DNA of 64,000 bases from an uncultured Cohaesibacter sp. Lineage in GTDB: Bacteria; Pseudomonadota; Alphaproteobacteria; Rhizobiales; Cohaesibacteraceae. Shown here one piece after another: positions 17,702-26,432 of the stretch. The notes beneath the pieces are model-generated. The model did not search any database. It saw only the letters and a list, made by a program, of their open reading frames with translations, and was not told where the DNA came from. Location: assembly GCF_963677725.1 (NCBI RefSeq), contig NZ_OY782507.1:2976001-3040000 (forward strand), read 5' to 3'. The translations under genes were made by a program, and so were the position numbers. Numbering within the stretch: position 1 is the first letter of the stretch; every line of letters begins with the position of its first letter.

Positions 17702-18651
17702 GGGCGCTTCCTGCGATGCAGGCGCGGGTCGATGAAGGCATAGGTCAGATCGACAAGGAAATTGACCACTATGACGGTGGCAACCAACAGGATGATCACC
17801 GCCTTGACCGTGATCAGGTCTCGCTGATTGATCGCTTGGAAGACCAGCCGTCCAAGGCCCGGCAGGGAAAAGACATTTTCGATGATGACGGTGCCTGCCA
17901 GAAGGAAAGAGAATTGCAAGCCGAGAATGGTGACCACCGGAATGAGGGCATTGCGCAGGCCGTGGCGCTGCAAGGTCTGGGTGAAGGTCAGGCCCTTGGC
18001 GCGGGCGGTGCGCATATAATCTTCATGCATCACTTCGAGCATCGAGGAACGCATGATACGGGCAAGGATCGACGCCTGCGGCAGCGCAAGGGCAATGGAC
18101 GGCAGCACAAGGGCCTGTAGACACGGCAGAATACCCGCATCCCAGCCGGGGAAACCGCCTGAGGGGAACCAGCGCAGGGTGACGGCAAAGACCAGAACCA
18201 GCAGCATGGCAAACCAGAAATTGGGCACAGCAATGCCGAATTGGGTTGCGCCGATCAGCGAAATATCCGGCCATTTGTTGTGGTTGCCAGCGGCAATGAT
18301 GCCAAGGGGCAAGGCAATCAGGGTGGAGAGCAGCAAAGCGATCAGGGCCAGCGGCAGGGAGACGGTCAAGCGCGCCCCGATCAGCTCGGTCACCGGAACC
18401 GAATAGGTGTAGCTGGTGCCAAAATCGCCAGACAGCATGCCGGTGATCCAATGCCAATAGCGTTCGGTCAGGGGCAGATTGAGGCCCAGTTGCTCACGCA
18501 GCGCGGCCAGCGTGTCTTCCTGAGCATTGATGCCGAGAATCAGCTCCGCCGGGTCGCCGGGCAGGATTTCCATGACAGCGAAGACAAAGAGCGACGCCGC
18601 GATCAGGGTCAGACATAGCGAGACAAGGCGGCGCAGGCTGTAAGCGATCAT
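17698..18651 (-). CDS. peptide/opine ABC importer permease (DppB type)
   Basis: The 317-residue protein has the OppB/DppB layout. First helix RLVSLCLTLIAASLFVFAVMEILPGDPAELILG, the TQFGIAVPNFWFAMLLVLVFAVTLRWFP central region, and the EAA loop MHEDYMRTARAKGLTFTQTLQRHGLRNALIPVVTILGLQ that docks the ATPase. It pairs with the DppC-type permease in the membrane. It is separated from the upstream binding-protein gene by a terminator hairpin. No strong Shine-Dalgarno is seen before the ATG. Confidence 0.92.
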   Translation of the reverse strand: MIAYSLRRLVSLCLTLIAASLFVFAVMEILPGDPAELILGINAQEDTLAALREQLGLNLPLTERYWHWITGMLSGDFGTSYTYSVPVTELIGARLTVSLPLALIALLLSTLIALPLGIIAAGNHNKWPDISLIGATQFGIAVPNFWFAMLLVLVFAVTLRWFPSGGFPGWDAGILPCLQALVLPSIALALPQASILARIMRSSMLEVMHEDYMRTARAKGLTFTQTLQRHGLRNALIPVVTILGLQFSFLLAGTVIIENVFSLPGLGRLVFQAINQRDLITVKAVIILLVATVIVVNFLVDLTYAFIDPRLHRRKRP

Positions 18652-18701
18652 GAGGGGCGACGTTGGCTTTCAAAAGCGTGACATATAGGGCGAAGGATGA
18701 G

Positions 18702-18728
18702 AAAAGGCACGGCGATGACCGCCATGCC
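18702..18728 (-). terminator. terminator-like hairpin between the ABC binding protein and permease genes
   Basis: On the minus strand GGCATGGCG/CGCCGTGCC (9-bp stem, one G-T pair, 5-base loop) is followed by TTTTC. It lies after the binding-protein stop and before the DppB gene, so it probably reduces expression of the membrane genes relative to the binding protein. Confidence 0.8.
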
Positions 18729-18756
18729 TTATTCCCTTGTAGCTTGTCCGCAAGCG

Positions 18757-20244
18757 TTAGTCCATCCACTCGACCTTGGTCAGGTCATTGGCTTGGACGG
18801 GGGCATTGGCCCACAGACCTTTGATCTTGGCATTCCAGACGCCGGTTTTGGCCAACTGGAACAAAAAGCCGTTGACCGCATCGTCATTGAGCTTTTTCTG
18901 TGCCTTGTGCAGAAGCTCGGTGCGTTTGGCTTCATCCGAGGTGGCGTTCAACTCTTTGATGATCGCGTTGAATTCCGGGTTCTTATATTGGAAATAGTAA
19001 TCATCGCGCGCATAAATGCCGATATCCATTGGCTCGGTATGGGAGACGATGGTCAGGTCATAATCCTTGCCCTTGAAGACCTGTTTGAGCCACTGGCCCC
19101 ATTCGACATTGATGATGTCCAGATCGATGCCAATTTTCTTGAGGTCAGAGGCAATGATCAGGCCGGAGCGACGGGCATAGTCGGTTGGGGGCAGATGCAG
19201 GCGGGCCTTGAAGCCATTTTCCAGACCGGCTTCCTTCAGCAGGGCCTTGGCCTTGTCGAGGTCAAAGTCATAGACTTGGGAGAGATCAACATAGGCGGGA
19301 TTGTGCGGCGCGAAGTGGGAGCCGATGAGGGTGCCATAGCCGAACATGGCCCCATCGATCAGGGCTTGACGGTCGATGGCATGGGCCATGGCCTTGCGGA
19401 CCCGAACATCGTCAAATGGCTTTTGCGCATTGTTGGTCGACAAGACGGTTTCGCCCTCGGTGGTGCCGATGACCACCTTGAAGCGAGGGTCGGCCTCGAA
19501 TTGCGGCAGCATTTCAGGCGCGGCAAAAATTGGGAAGGCATCAACGTCACCGGCCATCAGAGCCGACAGAGCGGCAGCGGAATCAGCGATGATCTTGAAG
19601 GTTGCCTTGTCGAGCTTGGCCGCTTCCCCCCAATAGTCTGCATTCTTGGTCAGGGAAATGGAATCTCCCTTGACCCATTTGCTCAGCTTGAAGGGGCCTG
19701 TGCCGACCGGGTTGGTCTTGTTGGTCTCAGCGCTTTCCGGCGCCACCATAATGGCGTCGCCCCAGCCGAGATTAAACAGCAAGCTGCCGGTCGGACGTTT
19801 CAATTTGACCTCGACGGTCAGTGGGTCGATTGCCGTGACGCTTTCGATGGGTTCGAACAGGGCCTTCTGGGCATTGACGGATTTCTCGCCACGCGCCCGG
19901 TCGAGCGTGAAGACCACATCGTCGGCATTGAAGTCCGTGCCATCGTGGAATTTGACACCTTCATGGAGCTTGAAGGTGTAGGTCTTGCCATCCTCGGAAA
20001 TGGTCCAGCTTTCGGCAAGCGCCGGTTTTACGGCACCATTTTCGTCAATTCGGGTCAGGCCTTCGAAAATGTTGGCATAGACGACTTCATCGATGGCGGC
20101 AGCAGCGCCTGCGGTTGGATCAAGATGCGGCGGTTCCAATCGGACGCCGAGGATCAGATCCGTGCGGGCGGCCAAGGCGCTAGAGGCGAACAGAGCGGAC
20201 GCCATGGAAATCGCTGCAGTCCATTTCAGGGCTGATTTGATCAT
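18757..20244 (-). CDS. peptide/opine ABC importer substrate-binding protein (SBP family 5)
   Basis: The 495-residue periplasmic receptor starts with a signal peptide (MIKSALKWTAAISMASALFASSALA, cleavage after ALA near residue 25). Family 5 features follow: NIFEGLTRIDENGAVKPALAESWTISEDGKTYTFKLHEGVKFHDGTDFNADDVVFTLDRA, the SBP_bac_5 signature, and a C-terminal lobe with DLTIVSHTEPMDIGIYARDDYYFQY. The ATG at 20244 has GGGAGA eight bases upstream; a longer in-frame start lacks support. Ligands of the family include peptides, opines, nickel and glutathione; the neighbouring M20 deacylase suggests an N-acyl or peptide-like compound. Confidence 0.92.
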   Translation of the reverse strand: MIKSALKWTAAISMASALFASSALAARTDLILGVRLEPPHLDPTAGAAAAIDEVVYANIFEGLTRIDENGAVKPALAESWTISEDGKTYTFKLHEGVKFHDGTDFNADDVVFTLDRARGEKSVNAQKALFEPIESVTAIDPLTVEVKLKRPTGSLLFNLGWGDAIMVAPESAETNKTNPVGTGPFKLSKWVKGDSISLTKNADYWGEAAKLDKATFKIIADSAAALSALMAGDVDAFPIFAAPEMLPQFEADPRFKVVIGTTEGETVLSTNNAQKPFDDVRVRKAMAHAIDRQALIDGAMFGYGTLIGSHFAPHNPAYVDLSQVYDFDLDKAKALLKEAGLENGFKARLHLPPTDYARRSGLIIASDLKKIGIDLDIINVEWGQWLKQVFKGKDYDLTIVSHTEPMDIGIYARDDYYFQYKNPEFNAIIKELNATSDEAKRTELLHKAQKKLNDDAVNGFLFQLAKTGVWNAKIKGLWANAPVQANDLTKVEWMD

Positions 20245-20324
20245 GAAGGTTCTCCCAACCTGGTGGTCAATGCCGCGCCAAACCATGGGGTCTGACGGCC
20301 AGTTTCCCTCATTCCGAGGGATGG

Positions 20325-21599
20325 TTAACTTGGTTGTGTATTGCGTAAAAGTGTGGCGATAGCAAGGGCCATGATCTTGGCCGAATCGACCATATCCTCA
20401 ATGCCGACCCATTCGTCTGGCTGGTGGGCGAGGTCGAGAATGCCGGGGCCATAGGCGATGCAATCTTTCAGTTTGCCGATACGGTCGATATGCTTCTGGT
20501 CATAGGTTCCGGGTGAAATGACATAGTCCGGGGCGGTGCCCAGCACCTCTTGCATGGCCTCATGCACAGCGCGGACCACCGGCTGGTCCTTGTCGGTCAT
20601 GGTTGGCTGGACCTCGAACAGGTCGGTCAATTGATAGGAAAAGCGCTTGCGGCTTTGCTTCAATTGCTCAAGCAGTTCGGTGATTTCGCCTTTTACCGTG
20701 TCGATATCTTCCTCGATCAAGAAACGGCGATCAATCACGATGCGGCAGGAATCCGGCACGCATGGCGAGGGCAACCCTTCGGCCTGCCGGGTCTGACCGC
20801 CATGGATCGAGTTGATATTCATTGTGGATTGCCGCGCGCCTTCCGGCACGACGGGCATATCGGTGCGTTTGGAGGCAAGGGCCGGGAACAGGCTGTCTTC
20901 GAAGGATTCAAGAACCGCACCCATGTGGCGCACGGCACAATCGCCAAGGAACGGCATCGAGCCGTGGGCAATGTGGCCATGGGTTTCGATTTCCGCCCAC
21001 CAGACGCCGCGATGGCCAAGGCAGATGCGGTTCTTGTTCAACGGCTCGGGGATGATGACATGATCAACCCGATCCTTGTTGAAATAACCCTTCTCGGCAA
21101 GATAGGCGACGCCACCAAAGCCGCCGGATTCCTCGTCACATGTGCCGGAAATCTCAATCGCTCCGGCAAAGTCGGGGTAGGTCTCGATATAGGCTTCCGC
21201 CGCGATGATTGAGGCGGCGAGACCGCCCTTCATATCGCAGGCACCGCGTCCATAGACCTTGCCATCGTCAACCACACCCTCGAAGGGCGGTTTTGTCCAG
21301 CCTTTGCCGACTTCGACCACGTCGATATGGGAATTGAAATGTATGCAGGGGCCGGGCTTTTTGCCGGTAAAGCGGGCAATCACATTCAGGCGCGGATAGG
21401 TGTCTGTGTCGCCGGGAGTGCCGAAGGCACGGATATAGTCCACCGCGAAGCCTTTGGCAGCCAAACGGTCGCCAATGAACCGGGCGCAAGGCTCATAGGC
21501 TTCACCCGGCGGGTTGATCGTCGGGAAGCGAATGAGATCCTGGGTCAATGCAACAAGGTCATCGCGTTTGGCCTCGATGCAGTCGATCAGTTGTTGCAC
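20325..21599 (-). CDS. M20 family deacylase/peptidase (ArgE/DapE type)
   Basis: A 424-residue zinc amidohydrolase of the ArgE/DapE/ACY1 group. The metal and catalytic motifs are visible: FNSHIDVVEVGKGW (first His and Asp), VYGRGACDMKGGLAAS (bridging Asp), CDEESGGFGG (general-base Glu-Glu), HGHIAHGSMPFLG, and LAHQPDEWVGIEDM (last His). The dimerisation domain sits in the middle. The start is GTG with GAGGG upstream. It is the first gene of a minus-strand set with the ABC importer; the 80-bp gap to the binding-protein gene holds no clear terminator. I infer it deacylates or cleaves the compound brought in by the importer. Confidence 0.88.
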   Translation of the reverse strand: MQQLIDCIEAKRDDLVALTQDLIRFPTINPPGEAYEPCARFIGDRLAAKGFAVDYIRAFGTPGDTDTYPRLNVIARFTGKKPGPCIHFNSHIDVVEVGKGWTKPPFEGVVDDGKVYGRGACDMKGGLAASIIAAEAYIETYPDFAGAIEISGTCDEESGGFGGVAYLAEKGYFNKDRVDHVIIPEPLNKNRICLGHRGVWWAEIETHGHIAHGSMPFLGDCAVRHMGAVLESFEDSLFPALASKRTDMPVVPEGARQSTMNINSIHGGQTRQAEGLPSPCVPDSCRIVIDRRFLIEEDIDTVKGEITELLEQLKQSRKRFSYQLTDLFEVQPTMTDKDQPVVRAVHEAMQEVLGTAPDYVISPGTYDQKHIDRIGKLKDCIAYGPGILDLAHQPDEWVGIEDMVDSAKIMALAIATLLRNTQPS

Positions 21600-21765
21600 C
21601 CGTGTCCCTCTCGAAAACTACCGCCCTGATGCGTGTCTGCATTTTTTAGGCTTGAGGCAACAGAATGCGTAAAAAAACGTGATCTGTCGAGTGGGCGAGC
21701 AAAATTTGCGGTTGCTCTTTAGGGTAAGCCGGAGGGTGAACGGCGCTGCAGACAGGAAAAAGAAC

Positions 21766-21795
21766 CACAATTCAGTTATGATAAACTGAATTGTG
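21766..21795 (-). terminator. AT-rich hairpin after the ThDP enzyme gene
   Basis: CACAATTCAGTT and AACTGAATTGTG form a perfect 12-bp inverted repeat with a 6-base centre, 16 bp after the stop. On the minus strand it is followed by GTTCTTTTTCC. The T-run favours a terminator, although an operator for the next gene cannot be excluded. Confidence 0.6.
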
Positions 21796-21811
21796 ATTTA
21801 CTTGTTATTGG

Positions 21812-23485
21812 TTATTGGCCCTTGCGGAATTCGTCGAGTGTCTTGACCGGGGTCAGGGCTTGCGGGTCGGTGATGATTTCGATCAGCGCCGGGCCGTCAT
21901 GATCCATCATGCGCGCAAAGGCGGCAGGGAAATCCTCGGTTTTGGTTACGGTTTCCGCCATGCCTCCCATGGCACGGGCCATGGCGGCAAAATCCGGGTT
22001 GGTGAGGCTGGTGCCGGACAGGCGAGCGGGATATTCGCGCTCCTGATGCATGCGGATGGTGCCATAGATGCCATTGTTGACGACGATCACCTTGATCGGG
22101 GCCTGTTCCTGTGCGGCGGTGGCAAATTCCTGACAGGTCATCTGGAAACAGCCGTCTCCTGCAAAGCAGATGACTGGGCGAGTCTTGTCAAAAATGGCGG
22201 CCGCGACGGCAGCGGGCAGACCATAGCCCATGGAACCGGAGGTCGGGGCCAGTTGGGTGCGCCAGCCGCGATAGGTCAGGAAGCGATGGGTCCAGATGGC
22301 ATAATTGCCCGCACCATTGGTGAAGATGGTGTCGTTCGGGGTGTTGGCATCAATATGCTTCATTACCTCGGCCATTTGCATGTCACCGGGGCTTTTGCGC
22401 GCGGGGATGGCATGGAAGGCCTGAAAGTTCTGATGTGCCTCGCTCACCCAGTCGACGTCCATCATGTTGCGCACGGTGCCAAGTTCGGCGAGCATTTTGG
22501 CGGCCGTGGCGTGGCGGGCGGCAATTGACAGGGTCGGGGCAAAGACACGGCCGGGCTCTTCGGGGTCAGCATGGATGTGAATGAGGGTCTGGCTCGGGAC
22601 CGGGCTGTCGATGAGCGTGTAACCGGAGGTGGTCATTTCCCCCAGCCGCGCACCGAGCACCAGCAACAGATCGCTTTGCTTGATGTGCGCGGCCAAGGCG
22701 GGGTCAATGCCGATGCCCACATGGCCTGCATAATTGGGGTGATTGTTCGGAAAATAATCCTGACAGCGGAATGACACGCCAACGGGAATCGCGTTGGCTT
22801 GGGCAAAGTCGGTCACGGCTTGTTTGGCATCCGCCGACCAGCCACCTCCGCCAATGATCATGAAAGGGCGTTCGGCGGCTATTAGCAAGGCTTTTAGTTC
22901 ATCCATCGCTTCCGGCGACGGGGCGCTGTCTGCGGCCTTGACCTTCGGAGGCAGGGCTTTGGGGGCTGCAACGTCAGTGGTCAACATGTCTTCAGGCAGG
23001 GCCAGTACCACCGGACCGGGACGTCCGGACAGGGCGGTGCGATAGGCGCGTGCGATGAATTCGGGGACGCGTGCCGGGTCATCGATCTGGGCGACCCATT
23101 TGGCCATCTGGCCGAACATCCGGCGATAGTCGATCTCCTGGAAGGCTTCGCGCTCGATCTGGTCACTGGCAACCTGGCCGATGAACAGGATCATCGGGGT
23201 GGAATCCTGAAAGGCCACATGGATGCCGGCGCTGGCATTGGTCGCGCCGGGGCCGCGGGTCACCATGCAGATGCCGACCTCGCCGGTGACTTTGGCGTGG
23301 GCTTCGGCCATCATGGCTGCGCCGCCTTCCTGACGGGCATTGACGAAATGCAGCGAAGGGGCATCATGCAGTGCGTCGAGCACCGCCAGATAGCTTTCGC
23401 CCGGAACGCCGAAGATGTTGGACGCTCCTTGGGCGACGAGGCTGTCGACGAGAAGGGTGGCGCCTGTGATTTTGCGGTTGCTCAT
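21812..23485 (-). CDS. ThDP-dependent enzyme, acetolactate synthase large-subunit-like
   Basis: The 557-residue protein has the three ThDP-enzyme domains. PYR domain: GATLLVDSLVAQGASNIFGVPGESYLAVLDAL with the catalytic Glu near residue 58 in ARQEGGAAMMAEAHAK. Central domain with PFMIIGGGGWSADAK near 210. PP domain with GDGCFQMTCQEFATAAQEQAPIKVIVVNN, the GDG-x-NN ThDP/Mg motif. The ATG at 23485 has GAGG nine bases upstream; a TTG 15 bp earlier is less likely. No regulatory small subunit (ilvH) is next to it, so I doubt it is the biosynthetic enzyme. It lies in line with a CoA-transferase and glutaryl-CoA dehydrogenase, so a 2-oxo acid decarboxylase or lyase in that pathway is possible. The substrate is unknown. 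Confidence 0.82.
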   Translation of the reverse strand: MSNRKITGATLLVDSLVAQGASNIFGVPGESYLAVLDALHDAPSLHFVNARQEGGAAMMAEAHAKVTGEVGICMVTRGPGATNASAGIHVAFQDSTPMILFIGQVASDQIEREAFQEIDYRRMFGQMAKWVAQIDDPARVPEFIARAYRTALSGRPGPVVLALPEDMLTTDVAAPKALPPKVKAADSAPSPEAMDELKALLIAAERPFMIIGGGGWSADAKQAVTDFAQANAIPVGVSFRCQDYFPNNHPNYAGHVGIGIDPALAAHIKQSDLLLVLGARLGEMTTSGYTLIDSPVPSQTLIHIHADPEEPGRVFAPTLSIAARHATAAKMLAELGTVRNMMDVDWVSEAHQNFQAFHAIPARKSPGDMQMAEVMKHIDANTPNDTIFTNGAGNYAIWTHRFLTYRGWRTQLAPTSGSMGYGLPAAVAAAIFDKTRPVICFAGDGCFQMTCQEFATAAQEQAPIKVIVVNNGIYGTIRMHQEREYPARLSGTSLTNPDFAAMARAMGGMAETVTKTEDFPAAFARMMDHDGPALIEIITDPQALTPVKTLDEFRKGQ

Positions 23486-23522
23486 GGCTTCAATCCTCAA
23501 GGATCGGTCGATCCTGATTGGG

Positions 23523-24758
23523 TTATTCGTTCGTTTCGACGATCTGACGGGCGATCAGATCCTCAATTTCAGTTTCATTCAGCCCCAGATCGCGGGCCAG
23601 CACGTCGCGGCTATGCTCGCCAAGGAAGGGCGGGGCGATGTCGTAGCGCACGGGGGTTTTGCTCAGTTTGATCGGGCTGCCGACACCGGGCAGGCAGGCC
23701 CCGTCGGGCCGCTGGAGTTCCACCTGCATGCCGCGATGCTGGACCTGTGGTTCTGCAAAGACACGGTCAAGGGTGTTGATCGGACCGCACGGAATGCCTT
23801 CTCGGCCAAACAGAGCGAGCCAGTCATCGATGGTGCGATCCACCGTGATGGCGGAGATCTTGGCGGTCAGGATCGTGCGGTTCTCGACCCGGGCGCGGTT
23901 GGTGGCAAAGCGCTCATCCTCGGCCAGACCAGCAAGGCCGGTCAGTTCGCAGAAGCGGGCAAACTGGCTGTCATTGCCCACTGCAAGGATGAAATGGCCG
24001 TCACTGGCCGGGAAGGATTGATAGGGCATCAGGTTCGGATGGGCATTGCCCATCTGGGTCGGAGCCTTACCGGTGATGAGATAATTGGTGGCCTGATTGG
24101 CCAAGGTTGCCACCTGCACATCCAGTAGGGCGAGGTCGATATGCTGGCCTTCGCCGCTGACTGTGCGATGATTGAGGGCGGCCAGCACCGAGATGGTGGC
24201 ATAGAGGCCGGTCATCACATCGGCCAGCGCCACGCCAACCTTGACCGGACCACCGCCGGGGGTGCCCTGAGGTTGGCCCGTGACGCTCATCAGGCCACCC
24301 ATGGCCTGAATCATGAAATCATACCCCGCGCGATGGGCATCCGGTCCGGTCTGACCAAAGCCGGTGACCGAGCAATAGACCAGATCGGGCTTGATGGCTT
24401 TGAGGCTGTCATAATCAAGGCCATATTTGGCAAGGCCACCGACCTTGTAATTCTCGATCAGCACATCGCAGCTCTTGACCAGATCTCGGATGATCTTCTG
24501 GCCCTCCGGGCTGGTAATATCGAGGGCCAGCGAGCGCTTGTTGCGGTTGCAGCAGGCGAAATAGGCCGCGTCATGGCTCGCCCCACCCATGGCATCGGGC
24601 AGAAAAGGCGGCCCCCAGCCTCTGGTGTCATCGCCCTTGCCGGGCCGTTCGATTTTGATGATATCGGCACCGAGATCCCCAAGGATCTGACTGGCCCATG
24701 GGCCAGCCAGAATGCGGGACAGATCGAGCACACGAATATGCGACAGGGCTCCTGTCAT
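23523..24758 (-). CDS. CaiB/BaiF (class III) CoA-transferase, possibly glutarate CoA-transferase
   Basis: The 411-residue protein starts with HIRVLDLSRILAGPWASQILGDLGADIIKIERPGKGDDTRGWGPPF, the family III CoA-transferase mark. The catalytic Asp follows in GQHIDLALLDVQ near residue 190. Other family blocks are NKRSLALDITSPEGQKI, YDFMIQAMGGLMSVTGQPQGTPGGGPVKVGVALADVMTGLYA, and FLGEHSRDVL. These enzymes move CoA between carboxylates by an aspartyl-CoA intermediate. The gene lies 75 bp after glutaryl-CoA dehydrogenase, like gcdG next to gcdH in pseudomonads, so succinyl-CoA:glutarate CoA-transferase is the best guess. A GGAGGAG Shine-Dalgarno precedes the ATG. Confidence 0.88.
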   Translation of the reverse strand: MTGALSHIRVLDLSRILAGPWASQILGDLGADIIKIERPGKGDDTRGWGPPFLPDAMGGASHDAAYFACCNRNKRSLALDITSPEGQKIIRDLVKSCDVLIENYKVGGLAKYGLDYDSLKAIKPDLVYCSVTGFGQTGPDAHRAGYDFMIQAMGGLMSVTGQPQGTPGGGPVKVGVALADVMTGLYATISVLAALNHRTVSGEGQHIDLALLDVQVATLANQATNYLITGKAPTQMGNAHPNLMPYQSFPASDGHFILAVGNDSQFARFCELTGLAGLAEDERFATNRARVENRTILTAKISAITVDRTIDDWLALFGREGIPCGPINTLDRVFAEPQVQHRGMQVELQRPDGACLPGVGSPIKLSKTPVRYDIAPPFLGEHSRDVLARDLGLNETEIEDLIARQIVETNE

Positions 24759-24832
24759 GGACGGTCTCCTCCTCTACGTCCAAATCAGACTTTTTCTTCA
24801 GGTCGGATCTTGTGCCCGACTTGCTCTATGGC

Positions 24833-26020
24833 TCAGAAGAATGCCTGCAGGCCGGTCTGGGCGCGGCCCAGAATCAACGCATGGATATCGTGGGTGCCTT
24901 CATAGGTGTTGACGGTTTCCAGATTGACCATGTGACGGATCACGTGGAACTCATCGGAAATGCCGTTGCCGCCATGCATGTCGCGGGCAAGACGGGCAAT
25001 ATGCAGCGCCTTGCCGCAGTTGTTGCGCTTGATCAGCGAGACATTTTCGACTGCGCAATTGTCTTCATCCATCAGGCGACCCACTCGCAGGGCGGCTTGC
25101 AGAGCAAGGGTGATTTCGGTCTGCATGTCAGCCAGTTTGAGCTGGATGAGCTGGGTCTGGGCCAGTGGACGACCAAACTGGGTGCGGTCGAGGGTATATT
25201 GGCGCGAGGCATGCCAGCAAAATTCTGCGGCACCGATCACGCCCCAGGCAATGCCATAGCGGGCCTTGTTGAGGCAGCCAAAGGGGCCTGCCAAGCCTTG
25301 GACATTTGGCAGCAGGTTGTCGTCGGGCACGAAAGCGTTGTCGAGGACGATCTCGCCGGTGATTGAGCCTCTAAGGCTCATCTTGCCTTCGATCTTGGGT
25401 GCCGAATAGCCCTCAGTGCTCGCATCAACGATGAAGCCCTTGATCTTGCCGTCGTGGGCGTCGGATTTGGCCCAGACAATGGCAATGTCAGCGATCGGGC
25501 TGTTGGTGATCCACATTTTGGCACCGGTGAGGCGATAGCCACCATCGACCTTTTTGGCGCGGGTGATCATTGACGCCGGATCAGAGCCATGGTTGGGTTC
25601 GGTCAGGCCGAAGCAACCGATCATTTCGCCGGTGGCGAGTTTTGGCAGATATTTCTTTTTCTGCTCTTCGGTGCCATAGGCATTGATCGGGTGCATGACG
25701 AGGGAAGACTGCACCGACATGGCGGAGCGATAGCCCGAATCAACGCGTTCGATCTCGCGGGCAATCAGGCCATAGGCAACGTTGCTGACGCCAGCCCCGC
25801 CATATTCCTCGGCGATGGTTGGGCCGAGGAAGCCGACTTCACCCAATTCGCGCATGATCTCGATATCGAAGGTCTCTTTGCGGTTGGCTTCCAGAATGCG
25901 CGGCATCAGCTTGTCGTCACAAAAGGCGCGGGCGGCATCGGTGATCATCCGCTCGTCTTCGTCCAGCTGGTCGCGGAAATGGAAGGGATCATCCCAGGTG
26001 AATTGCGGTTTGGCACACAT
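24833..26020 (-). CDS. gcdH: glutaryl-CoA dehydrogenase
   Basis: This 395-residue FAD flavoprotein oxidises and decarboxylates glutaryl-CoA to crotonyl-CoA and CO2, the last special step of lysine and glutarate breakdown. Family marks: [73 protein letters not shown] (acyl-CoA dehydrogenase signature 1 region), [18 protein letters not shown], and the catalytic Glu in [25 protein letters not shown]. The DNA around TEPNHGSDP and the YEGT motif fit GcdH better than short-chain acyl-CoA dehydrogenases. The ATG at 26020 is preceded by AAGGAG; a longer start adds 17 unrelated residues. It heads the CoA-transferase/ThDP enzyme group. Confidence 0.93.
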   Translation of the reverse strand: MCAKPQFTWDDPFHFRDQLDEDERMITDAARAFCDDKLMPRILEANRKETFDIEIMRELGEVGFLGPTIAEEYGGAGVSNVAYGLIAREIERVDSGYRSAMSVQSSLVMHPINAYGTEEQKKKYLPKLATGEMIGCFGLTEPNHGSDPASMITRAKKVDGGYRLTGAKMWITNSPIADIAIVWAKSDAHDGKIKGFIVDASTEGYSAPKIEGKMSLRGSITGEIVLDNAFVPDDNLLPNVQGLAGPFGCLNKARYGIAWGVIGAAEFCWHASRQYTLDRTQFGRPLAQTQLIQLKLADMQTEITLALQAALRVGRLMDEDNCAVENVSLIKRNNCGKALHIARLARDMHGGNGISDEFHVIRHMVNLETVNTYEGTHDIHALILGRAQTGLQAFF

Positions 26021-26432
26021 AAGAGCCTGCTCCTTGACTGGCAGCCTTTGCACTTGTCCGAATATCAGCAAGCGAGACGGGCTGTGTTTCCTAACAAATT
26101 TGCGCGATGTCTCGTTGGTCGGGACGGTACCACCATTGGGTCCGGTCCTCAGGGCATCGCCTTGTGGTGAGCTTATCCCGGGAGAGTGAATCTGGCGACC
26201 ATACCTTCGACCCTGTGCAATCGCGCCTGTAGGCCGCGACGGGTCACATCATAAGGCAGGGGCGTCATCTGTCCGGCCAGCTTTGCGGCCATCCTAATGC
26301 TCGCACGGCTTTGGGAGAAGCGACGAATATTCAAAGACCCATGAGCTTTGGTAATGGATGAAGGCCAAATTTGCCCCAAAACAAGCCTTGGGCATGCAAG
26401 ATGGTTATCCTGTGCGGCAAGAGGGCGCGCCT
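26021..26432. other. intergenic stretch between the LysR gene and gcdH
   Basis: No supported gene. A 68-codon open frame on the minus strand has no recognisable features and I treat it as chance. The region must carry the gcdH promoter and probably the LysR-type regulator site; no strong symmetric element stood out by eye. Confidence 0.4.

Noticed and set aside
17680-17705. GTTC repeat as a second LexA box
   Set aside because: Spacing is GTTC-N8-GTTC, one base too long, and it lies inside the coding start of the permease.
18697-20235. 512-codon open frame on the plus strand
   Set aside because: Antisense to the ABC binding protein, which has a signal peptide and family 5 motifs.
21812-24758. 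ThDP enzyme plus CoA-transferase as oxalyl-CoA decarboxylase and formyl-CoA transferase
   Set aside because: The ThDP protein reads like an acetolactate synthase-type enzyme, not like Oxc, and the neighbour is glutaryl-CoA dehydrogenase.
26173-26379. 68-codon open frame between the LysR gene and gcdH
   Set aside because: No Shine-Dalgarno, no protein-like pattern.
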